DNA of 64,000 bases, from the NCBI RefSeq assembly GCF_037975245.1, contig NC_092565.1:14723499-14787498 (forward strand), written 5' to 3'. Shown piece by piece: positions 10,297 through 21,056 of the stretch. A program made the position numbers and the translations under genes. Every line of letters begins with the position of its first letter. Position 1 is the stretch's first letter. This stretch comes from Apostichopus japonicus (lineage: Eukaryota > Echinodermata > Holothuroidea > Aspidochirotida > Stichopodidae). The notes below the pieces were generated by a model. That model ran no database searches. It was not told where the DNA came from and worked only from the letters and a program-made list of their open reading frames with translations.

Positions 10297-12570
10297 ATGG
10301 CGAAGTTCATATCCGGCCTAGTTATAATGACTGTCATTGCCGTAGCATATGGACAGTGCCCGTCATCCTGTTCTTGTTTGTTTCTTCCGGTGAACCAGAT
10401 TCATGTTATCTGCATCGATGCCCAATTAAGTTCTTTTCCAGGCAACATACCATCTCAAACTACCTACCTATCCCTCGCGAATAATTCAATTTCATCAATC
10501 AACGCGAATGATCTTGCTGGGTTAGGAAACCTACAAATTTTGGACTTCTCGGACAATCAAATTGAAACAATTGACGATGACGCATTTCTGTCCTTAACAG
10601 AATTGGAAGAGTTGTACTTAGAAAAAAATGAATTAAAGTCATTTGGCCCTCAACACGTACAAAACCTGACAAAGTTGGTCATTTTAGATCTATCATCCAA
10701 TCCGTACCTTACTCTGGACGAATGTTTTCTCTCTCCGTTGGATAAACTGGAAACCTTGCGTCTCTCTGGAAGCCCCATCAATTTTGGACTTGATCTTTTT
10801 GGTAACGCAACATTATGTACCTCTTATCGATGTAACGCACTCTCAGATATGAGGTGCCATCTGCCCCTCTTAAAGGAGCTCGATATTTCTGAAACTTTAA
10901 CCAACGAGGTGCCCGCTGAGTTGTTCCTACTTACTCCAAACCTAGAGAAGCTCTCCTTAGCGAGGAATGGAATCACGTTTATTCCAGATGATGCCTTTGT
11001 CGGTTTGAATAGTTTGCAAGATCTCAGTTTAAATTACAACAACATGACCAATGTTAACCAAAGGACTTTGAATGGACTTGGAGGCCTGACAAAACTTGAA
11101 CTGGGTAATCGTGGACTTGTTATAGAAGTGGATATATTTGATGTACTGCCGAATCTTTCTGAATTATCTCTCACCTTGCTTGGTCAAGTTGTTATTGACT
11201 CTCTAGCTCCATCGGTGGCTAACACAGACGTTACAAAGTTGAACCTACATCACAACTTCCTTGTTTCTATACCAGCCTCGATGTCTCATATTTCAACAAT
11301 CACTTCTCTTGATCTTTCTCAAAACGCCATCACACATGTACCAGAACGAGAGTTTTCGTCCTCTTTAAAGGAAATCGACTTGAGTCACAACAATCTTGAC
11401 AGCTTGCACCAAGACGCTTTTGATGGTCTAAATCAACTAGAGACTCTTAAATTATGTTACAATGAACTGGCAATTGTTCCATCGAGTGTATTTGATCCGA
11501 TACCACTCACAACAACAATCTGTTTGGGGCAAAACCCTTGGGTGTGTAACTGCACGATGTTACCAATCATAGTTGACTCTCGACATCATACATTTCCTAA
11601 CCCTCAATGTTCATCCCCAACGGATTTAAGCGGACGGCCGTTCAGTGCTGTGAACGAAAATTATTTGAATTGTCCATCTTCGACAACTGCGACTTCACAA
11701 AAACCGTTGGTGACGACAAAATCACCTCCTGCCACAGGATCGAAACATACGACAAAAGCATTTCCCGCGACACGACTTATGACACAATACGTACCAACTA
11801 CAAGGCCTACGATAACACCGACAGCTACAAGAAAATCGAAGCATACGACAAAAGCATCACCCGCGACACGACCTACGACAAAATACGTACCATCTACAAG
11901 ACCTACTATAACACCGACAACTACAAGAAAATCGACACCTAGGACATCACAAACTTCTCCTAGTCCCTTTCATTCAACGTCACCAAGTTCTCAGCGACAT
12001 GAATTCACATCAACGCCATCAGCCAGTCGACAGATTACACGATACACAATTTCTGCATCTCCTGCTGGTGTTACCACCGACAACCAAACGACTATAGTCA
12101 TTATAATAACGGTGATCTGTTTCTTGTCTGTAGTTGTTACTTTGTTGACTATTGCAGTGTTTTGGAACATTTATGGAACAAGAAAAAGAACATATAATGA
12201 CGAGGGGCGACGTGTTGGTGACCACTTCAACGGTGGTGTCCCGACCACTCCTCCTCCAAGATATGAAAGCGTTCCGGAAGAAATATCACACATTTACCTT
12301 TCTCATGCTGCACAGGATGCACAGATTCATCATAATTATTTTGGTGAGAACGACAACGCTTCTGGAATTTACGACGACCATGGGATAACTCCACCTGCGT
12401 ATTCTAAGAACAATCCACTATACGAAAGAGGTTTTCCAACTGTTAATACGCTTTCAGATAGTGTCGCTGGACGTGAACTTGTGTCAATGGCAAATCTTCC
12501 CCATGACAATAATTCTGCCTATAATACTGCACCTGTTGAACCAGTATATATGGAGATTAAAGAAGGTTGA
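10297..12570 (+). CDS. LRR single-pass receptor 1 (PPxY tail)
   Basis: Predicted type I membrane protein of 757 aa with an intronless coding region. The start is the ATG at 10297 (AAACATGG, good context); the open frame extends six codons upstream without an ATG. Order: signal peptide 1-19; LRRNT beginning CPSSCSC at 21; about 14 leucine-rich repeats; LRRCT from NPWVCNC at 413 to Cys459; Thr/Pro-rich stalk 460-598 with a duplicated 32-aa unit; membrane helix about 599-623; 134-aa tail. A cysteine loop (Cys174, 179, 187) interrupts repeats 5-6. The tail has two PPxY motifs (653-656, 699-702) and a C-terminal YMEI. There is no TIR or kinase domain, so it is not a Toll-like receptor. The architecture resembles GPIb-alpha or VLR-type proteins with a membrane anchor. 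Ligand and function are unknown; adhesion or immune recognition is inference. Its ectodomain is about 95% identical to the gene at 18418. Confidence 0.92.
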   Translation: MAKFISGLVIMTVIAVAYGQCPSSCSCLFLPVNQIHVICIDAQLSSFPGNIPSQTTYLSLANNSISSINANDLAGLGNLQILDFSDNQIETIDDDAFLSLTELEELYLEKNELKSFGPQHVQNLTKLVILDLSSNPYLTLDECFLSPLDKLETLRLSGSPINFGLDLFGNATLCTSYRCNALSDMRCHLPLLKELDISETLTNEVPAELFLLTPNLEKLSLARNGITFIPDDAFVGLNSLQDLSLNYNNMTNVNQRTLNGLGGLTKLELGNRGLVIEVDIFDVLPNLSELSLTLLGQVVIDSLAPSVANTDVTKLNLHHNFLVSIPASMSHISTITSLDLSQNAITHVPEREFSSSLKEIDLSHNNLDSLHQDAFDGLNQLETLKLCYNELAIVPSSVFDPIPLTTTICLGQNPWVCNCTMLPIIVDSRHHTFPNPQCSSPTDLSGRPFSAVNENYLNCPSSTTATSQKPLVTTKSPPATGSKHTTKAFPATRLMTQYVPTTRPTITPTATRKSKHTTKASPATRPTTKYVPSTRPTITPTTTRKSTPRTSQTSPSPFHSTSPSSQRHEFTSTPSASRQITRYTISASPAGVTTDNQTTIVIIITVICFLSVVVTLLTIAVFWNIYGTRKRTYNDEGRRVGDHFNGGVPTTPPPRYESVPEEISHIYLSHAAQDAQIHHNYFGENDNASGIYDDHGITPPAYSKNNPLYERGFPTVNTLSDSVAGRELVSMANLPHDNNSAYNTAPVEPVYMEIKEG
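11743..11934 (+). repeat. 96-bp tandem duplication in LRR 1 stalk
   Basis: Two in-frame copies of a 96-bp unit (11743-11838 and 11839-11934) encode 32 aa each. Both start KHTTKA and end in an ITPT.TRKS pattern. They lengthen the Thr-rich, probably O-glycosylated stalk. LRR gene 2 lacks this repeat. Confidence 0.9.
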
Positions 12571-13815
<1,245 letters not shown>

Positions 13816-14529
13816 CTGTAGAGGAGAGACTGTTGTCCTTTCGTAACATTATCTGTGGATATAGTTTGACTTGTTCAACTGGTATAAGACTTACCTTGCT
13901 GTGATAGCTTTTAAGGTAATGTTCTCGCTCTCTCAAATTAAAATATATTTTCTATATTTCGCGAATGATATCCCGTTATGTACCAAGGACTTTCGGTACT
14001 TGTTATCAACTTGTGGGAGAAATGTATCCATTTTTTTACGAGAAGAGGTATGCACGGGAGGGGTGGGTCATGACTGGTTACATTAAGCAATATTTTTTGG
14101 GCAAATTTTAATTGCTTTAGAAACTCATTAGAAATTCGATACTTGCAGTTAGATCACATATCGATATCTGACTTTAGTTTTCCACTTTACCAAGTCATTG
14201 AATCAACTTCCATTTTTCAGTGGAAACTGTTTCCTTTTTCATTATTTTTTATTATAAATATTGCGATCAATTTAAAGGTTTAAGATATACTTTTGCGTTC
14301 AAACAGGCATTGAAGAATGGAAATGCAATAAAATGTCAGAACATTCAAATACCGTATTTCTCCATTTGTTGTATTCTTAGATGCAAATTTCGCAATATTT
14401 CTCCCATAACCATATAATCATAAAATTCCAATAAGTAGGCCTGGAGAAAAAGCTCTTCGTTTTTATATAAAAAAAATTATATATAGAATAGTAAACAAGA
14501 CATGGATAATCTCACAATAAATTATCCAT

Positions 14530-14815
14530 GAATAGCATCAGCAATACGGCTATTATGGTCACCTATAACGTTCGATGTTCTCGATTTACCCGCGATACGT
14601 TCCTCACATCTGTGTAATATTTACACTTGAGAAACTTCCCCACATATTTCCCGATTTCAACACGATCAGTAATATTTGCGAAAACAATACGCAATTAATA
14701 TATATCGGTTTAAGTATAATTAGTTTTGCCGTTTATGATAGTTGTATCATAGCAATGCGTAATATTATTATCAAACATTTTTCGAGGAAACTGCGTCGGC
14801 CAAAGTTTGTTTGAT
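14530..14815 (+). repeat. Old duplicated block, partner of 7.2-7.5 kb
   Basis: Diverged copy of the region upstream of LRR gene 1 (see 6640-7500). Shared anchors include TATGGTCACC, CCGCGA followed by ACGTTCCT, and the GGCC.AAG..TGTTTG end. It lies 1.0-1.3 kb before the LRR pseudogene. Confidence 0.5.
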
Positions 14816-14977
14816 TGAGCACCATTACGGTGTATTTACAATAGTAATAGAATGTGGGTGTTTCTATGCATGTAAAGACGAATATCACTCCAGTAAAAGG
14901 CTAATAATTACGATACGAAATGTGGTCATAAATGTGAGTCTTTGACTAAAACACCTTTACTTTTCCTTAGTTTTATG

Positions 14978-15335
14978 GGGAAATGCTTGATAATTGTGTA
15001 ACACATATTTTGAAGTTAAAACTTGCAGCGATTCAGTATATGGACGTACAATGAGTACATAGGTGATTAGGGTTAGTCGGTCTGACATTTATATTAAAAT
15101 TTCTTTACTGATCTTACTTGTTTTCAGAAGAAATAGAAATGAAAGTGATAATCATTTCAGACTTCATATCCTCAGAAAACAGTGTGATGCTGAACCTATA
15201 GTTTTAAGTAGATACTTTTCTCATTGATATAATGTGACTATAACCCACTTTGCTTTCTATAAATCGAGATACGTTTATTTGAGACTTATTAACCCATATA
15301 AATCGCGGGATTATAAGTTTACACCACAGAGAGGT
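14978..15335 (+). repeat. Duplicated block A, copy 2
   Basis: Second copy of the block at 13458-13815. Differences are a handful of substitutions and small indels, for example GTGACTATAACC here against GTGTATATAACC there. It lies about 420 bases before the LRR pseudogene. Confidence 0.85.
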
Positions 15336-15754
15336 AACTTCGTCGGCAATCTAAGGATGCTGTTCATCCTGTGTTCAGTTCATTACGTGAATACTTATTT
15401 CATATGAAATATGCTAGAGTAAAATTAGATACATTTGAATGTTTTTATTTGTATTTCACATGTGATTGTTTCAGAAGAAAAAATAGTGACACGATAATAA
15501 TAATGAAAACGGATCCTGATGCTCAATAAACCTCAGTTGAAAAGAATCAAGGAACTTTTCCTAGATCAATAGTAAACGTATTTTGAATAATATTGAGAAA
15601 GTTTAGTTAATATGTCTTATGGAAAGCATTTATCATGTCAATAATACAGTAAAATGTCTGAGCGTATGTCTCCTTCTGTGACAAAAAGATATAACATGAT
15701 CTGTATGGCTGCCAAGGTCACTTGATGTTAAAACGTTTTAAGTTAGATGTTAAT

Positions 15755-16056
15755 TTGCTGTTTATTTCTTTGTTCTGGACAGAAGTTCTCATGCGTTCGG
15801 CTTCACATGATATAATGAAGACGTTGAACATAAAATTTAACATGATAGTCCAATTGGCTATTAATATGATGAACTTTATATGCGAACTAGTTGTTATGAC
15901 TATCATTGCCTCAACAATTGGATGCCCATTATTTCTTCTTCATTTCCTTCGGAGGGCGATAACATGTGATCTGCATAAACGTCCACTTAACTTCTTTCCC
16001 CGACAATGTACCATCAATCTCTATCCCATAAAGCGTACCAAACTACACAAGTTCAC
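15755..16056 (+). pseudogene. LRR receptor N-terminal pseudogene
   Basis: This stretch aligns with the 5' part of LRR gene 1: the acceptor tract ATTTCTTTGTTCTGGACAG, then a signal-peptide-like ELVVMTIIAS (against GLVIMTVIAV), then GCPLFLLHF (against QCPSSCSCLFLP), then ITCDLHKRPLNFFPRQ (against VICIDAQLSSFPGN). The LRRNT cysteines are partly lost. Homology stops near 16056, just before the first leucine-rich repeat, and no LRR sequence follows. It is a truncated and decayed third family member lying between the two intact genes. Confidence 0.75.
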
Positions 16057-16062
16057 GTACGT

Positions 16063-16461
16063 TTATAGCTTGTGGAGGTTTTCATACTGTTTCATATATG
16101 ATGAAGTTTTATGGAAATCCCCTAATTCTTTAGGTTTAATTATTTGTTTAATGACTGTCTTTAAGTCAATATAACAAACCCCTGATATCACAAGGTTCAT
16201 GTATATCCTGAAGCGACTATATGGCAATTGGCAACCAGGGTCGAAGTCCACGTTCCTTATGTGTGCAACAGCAGCAGCTCCGTGGTCATTAATTATTTGA
16301 ATTGTTTCAGGTTTATATGAAATGCGTCCGTATATGTAAGATGCATTTCGATGACTGCTTCCTCTCTGGCAGGTAAATTCAAGAAAAGATTTCCAAGTCG
16401 TGCAAAGTACAGAAACACTGAAGAGAAGAAGAAGACAGAAACTAGTAAGGATATTAGCCAA
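16063..16461 (-). CDS. Possible secreted or Ig-like exon, uncertain
   Basis: An open frame of 132 aa on the minus strand opens with a hydrophobic segment (residues 4-20, LLLLFSVSVLC) that could be a signal peptide. A more hydrophilic part follows, with FTCQRG and DPGCQLPYS. On the minus strand a pyrimidine tract ending CTTCTTCTTCTCTTCAG lies inside the frame near 16425, so the frame could also be an exon preceded by an acceptor. I do not recognise the family. It may be chance. Confidence 0.2.
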   Translation of the reverse strand: MANILTSFCLLLLFSVSVLCTTWKSFLEFTCQRGSSHRNASYIYGRISYKPETIQIINDHGAAAVAHIRNVDFDPGCQLPYSRFRIYMNLVISGVCYIDLKTVIKQIIKPKELGDFHKTSSYMKQYENLHKL

Positions 16462-18290
16462 TTGAATATAATATGTATTGTCAATTGATTTGTAACATTA
16501 ACAAGGCGATATCATTACTATTGCATATCACACATGCATGGTACGTGCCATCGTGTTATCATGAGCATTGCAACTATAGAAATTGTCATGTTTTCAGAAT
16601 ACCGCTGCAACCTTCATCGTTATAAACAAAAATTGCAGTTGATAAGAGGTTATCTAAAAGCTGTGAAAACATATTGTCGAGGAGAGGGGAGGTTGAAGGG
16701 GGGGGGGGTCGGTAGCTAGTATTATTGTGACAATTCTGCATATATTCCAATTGCGTATGAGGCCTCACTTTAGCCCTTGCCTCCCTCCCATTGGCGCCAC
16801 CACTGGTTATTTATTCAACTGAATATAAAAACGTCCACGTAATTTTTGTTTTGTAAACCGTTATGTCCGTCATTCTCATGGTTCGTTCTCGATAAATCAG
16901 TGGCAATCATCTATCTTTCATTAAATTGTACAGAAAGTTTATATTTGTTTATTTTTACGACTAACATGACGGGCAACCTACTAATTTAGTCCCATTAACT
17001 TTCTCATGATGGAAACAGTTATAATTCATCATTTACTGCCATATGAAGCTTCTTTTTTCATAATTAAAAAAAAGGGAAATGTGTGTGACATATATGCAGT
17101 TTTAGTCTAGTGAGAAATATATGCAAAATTGATAATTCGTAAGCAAGCTATAATGAGACAATCATGAAGTATACTGAATTAGGAATCACTTTGTTATGTT
17201 AATTCAATACTGGAAGGTATATAGGCCTTTGTTTCACTATTTCCAGATTATTGAGTTATTGTATGTAAATATAGATATTTTTTCAATGTACGTATTTTGA
17301 TAAGTTACTGCTTCGGTACTTGTCCCTCTGGAATAATTCCACGTAATGTTTACAAAAGGTTGTTTGATTGATATCAAGAACTGTATCCGTTATGGAAAGA
17401 GACACGTTTGAAGGGCGAGGGGCAAAGTGGTACAAGGTACACATGAAAGATTAAATATTAAAGTAAGGTATTAATACAAAATTCCTCTAGCACCGGGTGC
17501 TTCTTATTTCGAGATAATGTTAACGGCAGATAAATGTCCAAACCAAACAACGATCACATCTCAAAAAAAATAAAGAAAAAAAAAGAAAACAAGAAGTAGA
17601 GCAGTTTGATCTTTTCATTGTTACAATTAGCGTACGTCATACTGTGGACTTATATCAAGGGTACATTATTTTCCAAGCCAATATATAAAAATATATGAAA
17701 ATGAAAGACAAAGTTTAACTTACACACATAAAGTAATGGTGACTACATAAATCCTTAGTGTACAGTACACTAAGATGTTGTGTGTTGGTCATTCCTACTC
17801 TAAATCATATAACTGTAACGTATAAATTGTAGGCGTGATAAAACTGATATTGGACACCTGTTTTATTCATAATGATATCCATTTGCCCAACCCATTGCAA
17901 AATATCATTGCAATGTTGTCTATTATTTGTGACCTGTGGTCTAAGTTTAATCCTTCATAAATATGATCCCCGTTGCTTTTCTTTTCATGCTCTAATACCC
18001 TTTGAAGTCAAGTTTGATTTCATCTCTCCTCTAGATGAAATCGTTGAATCCTTACTCCATTTTGTAATTGTTTACACTGCTCCTCATTGCTGCATCTGTT
18101 CAGCACCTTCCAACATGTTTTGTCCTCTGATTCAACTTGATTTGGTGTTTTGACCAATTGTCTGGTTTACGTTTGTTATCCTGTCAGCAATTTACAGGAA
18201 ATAAAGTTCAATGACAACGAAAATTATAATTGTGAAAGATTGTTACTTTATATTCCAAAAATATCAGTTTGGACAGTAGTTATTTGTTTC
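16462..18290. other. Intergenic DNA before LRR gene 2
   Basis: AT-rich with a G run near 16699-16708. Open frames at 17872-18153 and 18150-18359 show no family resemblance. A promoter for LRR gene 2 probably lies here, but no TATA box could be placed. Confidence 0.35.
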
Positions 18291-18307
18291 AATTCTCTTT
18301 GTTTCAG
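18291..18307 (+). other. Splice acceptor in 5' UTR of LRR gene 2
   Basis: The tract TTCTCTTTGTTTCAG ends at 18307, 110 bases before the ATG. The position relative to the start codon is comparable to that in LRR gene 1. Confidence 0.5.
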
Positions 18308-18417
18308 ATCTTGCAGAAGAATACACCCATCAATTTTGCAAAGGAATATCACGCGTTGAACAGAAACTACTATTTTAATTAACGAAATTCACAGCCTGGT
18401 CCGATAACAATAGCAAT

Positions 18418-20751
18418 ATGACAAACGCAGGTATAGGACCAACCCTGCTCTATTTTGTGGCTATCGTTGCCTTAGCACATGGATGCCCGTCATCATGTTC
18501 TTGTTTGTTTCTTCCGGTGAACCAGTATCATGTTATCTGCATCAATGCCCAATTAAGTTCTTTTCCAGGCAACATACCATCTCAAACTACCTACCTATCC
18601 CTCGCGACTAATTCAATTTCATCAATCAACGCGAATGATCTTGTTGGGTTAGGAAATCTACAAATTTTGGACTTATCTGACAATCAAATCGAAACAATTG
18701 ACGATGACGCATTTCTGTCCTTAACAGAATTGGAAGAGTTGTACTTAGAAGAAAATGAGTTAAAGTCATTTGGCCCTCAACACGTACAAACCACGGCAAA
18801 GTTGGTCATTTTAGATCTATCATCCAATCCGTACCTTACTCTGGACGAATGTTTTCTCTCTCCGTTGGATAAACTGGAAACCTTGCGTCTCTCTGGAAGC
18901 CCCATCAATTTTGGACTTGATCTTTTTGGTAACGCAACATTATGTACCTCTTATCGATGTAACGCACTCTCAGATATGAGGTGCCATCTGCCCCTGTTAA
19001 AGGATCTCGATATTTCTGAAACTTTAACCAACGATGTGCCCGTTGAGTTGTTCCTACTTACTCCTAACCTAGAGAAGCTCTCCTTAGCAAGGAATGGAAT
19101 CACGTCTATTCCAGATGATGCCTTTGTCGGTTTGAATAGTTTGCAAGATCTCAGTTTAAATTACAACAACATGACCAATGTTAACCAAAGGACTTTGAAT
19201 GGACTTGGAGGCCTGACAAAACTTGAACTGGGTAATCTTGGACTTGTTATAGAAGCGGATATATTTGATGTACTGCCGAATCTTTCTGAATTATCTCTCA
19301 CCTTGCTTGGTCAAGATGTTATTGACTCTCTAGCTCCATCGGTGGCTAACACAAACGTTACAAAGTTGAACCTGCATCACAACTTCCTTGTTTCTATACC
19401 AGCCTCGATGTCTCATATTTCAACAATCACTTCTCTTGATCTTTCTCAAAACGCCATCACACATGTACCAGAACGAGAGTTTTCGTCCTCTTTAAAGGAA
19501 ATAGACTTGAGTAACAACAATCTTGACAGTTTGCACCAAGACGCGTTTGATGGTCTAAATCAACTAGAGACTCTAAAATTATGTTACAATGAACTGGCAA
19601 TAGTTCCATCGAGTGTATTTGATCCGATACCACTCACAACAACAATCTTTTTGGGCAAAAACCCTTGGGTGTGTAACTGCACGATGTTACCAATCATTAT
19701 TGACTCTCGTCATGATACATTTCCTAACCCTCAATGTTCATCCCCAACGGATTTAAGCGGACGTCCGTTCAGTGCTGTGAACGAAAATGATTTGAATTGC
19801 GTATACACTACGATCAAGAACCCGACTGTGACTACCATTTCCGGTACAACGGCGGCAACGGTAACGACCACGCCAACTGCCAACTCAACACCTAAGATGA
19901 ATCCAACGTTGATGAGTAGTGAAGTGATTACTGGCGGTAGACATACGTCACCATTTGTACATGAACCTTCCACATCAAAGTCGACAACTAAATATTCAAG
20001 GACGACGGTGCAGGTTGTGACTTTTGCAGCATCAGACATACCTTCAGCATCCCATAATGAAAACAACACGATTTTGATTGTCTCGATTGTCATGTCTCTG
20101 CTGTTGGTGGTAGTTGCTGTTTTGACTTTTGTATTCATTTGCAATTGCAAACGATCAATCAAGACGAAACGAGCAGCAGTTGTTGTTTACAGTACGTCAA
20201 TGCCACACAATGTTCCTTCGTCGCAAGATCTTCCTCCGGATTACGAGAGTATTCTGCCAAATCCCCAAGTAACTGTTGAGAATCTCGATTACAGGGAACA
20301 CACAAACATCTTGGTGAATGTTGCCCCTATAGATATTACTCATCCCATAACAGCCAACAATGAAAGTTTCAACAGAGCTCAATGCAATCCTGGGCAAAAC
20401 GGACTCTGTGAATCTAAGGCTCCAAACGGAGCAGTCGTTCATCACTACTTAGGGGCGACTCACGTCGATTTAAATACGAACCAAAACACCAGCTTTTTAT
20501 CCTCAGAGTTAAACGAGAAGGCCGAATTAAGCAAAATGTATGAAGACAAAGAATACGCTTCTTCCCTTCCACCACCGTTTCGTCCACCATCCACTGGTCA
20601 GTACTTGACACCTGATGCTGACAAAGATGATGGAATAGAGATCAAGGCGGAACCAAAAACCATATTGGTTGGTAGCGTGTCGATGGGTGGTGTGGAAGAT
20701 CCAACATATGAATGTATTCCAACTGATCTCCTGTATGACGAACCTAAGTAG
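18418..20751 (+). CDS. LRR single-pass receptor 2 (PPxY tail)
   Basis: Predicted type I membrane protein of 777 aa with an intronless coding region, starting at the ATG at 18418. Signal peptide 1-22; LRRNT CPSSCSC from 23; about 14 LRRs with the same internal cysteine loop as gene 1; LRRCT from NPWVCNC at 415 to about 461; Thr-rich stalk to about 550; membrane helix about 552-574; about 200-aa tail. The tail carries PPDY (606-609), a proline-rich LPPPFRPP, and YECI near the C terminus. From just after the signal peptide to the end of LRRCT it is about 95% identical to gene 1. Signal peptide, stalk, helix and tail are unrelated apart from a shared PPxYES[VI]xP motif. It is likely a surface receptor with a tail for endocytic or WW-domain partners. 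The ligand is unknown. Confidence 0.92.
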   Translation: MTNAGIGPTLLYFVAIVALAHGCPSSCSCLFLPVNQYHVICINAQLSSFPGNIPSQTTYLSLATNSISSINANDLVGLGNLQILDLSDNQIETIDDDAFLSLTELEELYLEENELKSFGPQHVQTTAKLVILDLSSNPYLTLDECFLSPLDKLETLRLSGSPINFGLDLFGNATLCTSYRCNALSDMRCHLPLLKDLDISETLTNDVPVELFLLTPNLEKLSLARNGITSIPDDAFVGLNSLQDLSLNYNNMTNVNQRTLNGLGGLTKLELGNLGLVIEADIFDVLPNLSELSLTLLGQDVIDSLAPSVANTNVTKLNLHHNFLVSIPASMSHISTITSLDLSQNAITHVPEREFSSSLKEIDLSNNNLDSLHQDAFDGLNQLETLKLCYNELAIVPSSVFDPIPLTTTIFLGKNPWVCNCTMLPIIIDSRHDTFPNPQCSSPTDLSGRPFSAVNENDLNCVYTTIKNPTVTTISGTTAATVTTTPTANSTPKMNPTLMSSEVITGGRHTSPFVHEPSTSKSTTKYSRTTVQVVTFAASDIPSASHNENNTILIVSIVMSLLLVVVAVLTFVFICNCKRSIKTKRAAVVVYSTSMPHNVPSSQDLPPDYESILPNPQVTVENLDYREHTNILVNVAPIDITHPITANNESFNRAQCNPGQNGLCESKAPNGAVVHHYLGATHVDLNTNQNTSFLSSELNEKAELSKMYEDKEYASSLPPPFRPPSTGQYLTPDADKDDGIEIKAEPKTILVGSVSMGGVEDPTYECIPTDLLYDEPK

Positions 20752-20921
20752 ATAAAAAGATATCCATCAATCAATTAAAGAGTGCAAATCTTAACCCAGA
20801 ATAATCAATTTATCGACCAGATATATGGCACACAAACATTGCTTTGCCCAATTTTCCTTTAAATCGTAGTTCTTTCAAAAAAAGAGACCTACTAATGTGA
20901 TGGTGTGTCATGAAAGCATGT

Positions 20922-20927
20922 AATAAA
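20922..20927 (+). terminator. Candidate polyadenylation signal, LRR gene 2
   Basis: AATAAA lies 171 bases after the stop codon. It is the first canonical signal downstream. Use is not shown by sequence alone. Confidence 0.45.
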
Positions 20928-20981
20928 ACGATAAGTACATTATTTAGTCCATTTTCTGTTAGTTATTCCTGTTAGATAGGT

Positions 20982-21056
20982 GGCTCCAATTGGATTGGTT
21001 ACTTAATTCAATTGGATTGGTTACTTCAATTAGATTGGTTACTTCAATCAGATTGT
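20982..21056. repeat. Short tandem repeat near LRR gene 2
   Basis: Three to four imperfect copies of a unit of about 22 bp containing CAATTGGATTGGTTACTT. Confidence 0.75.
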
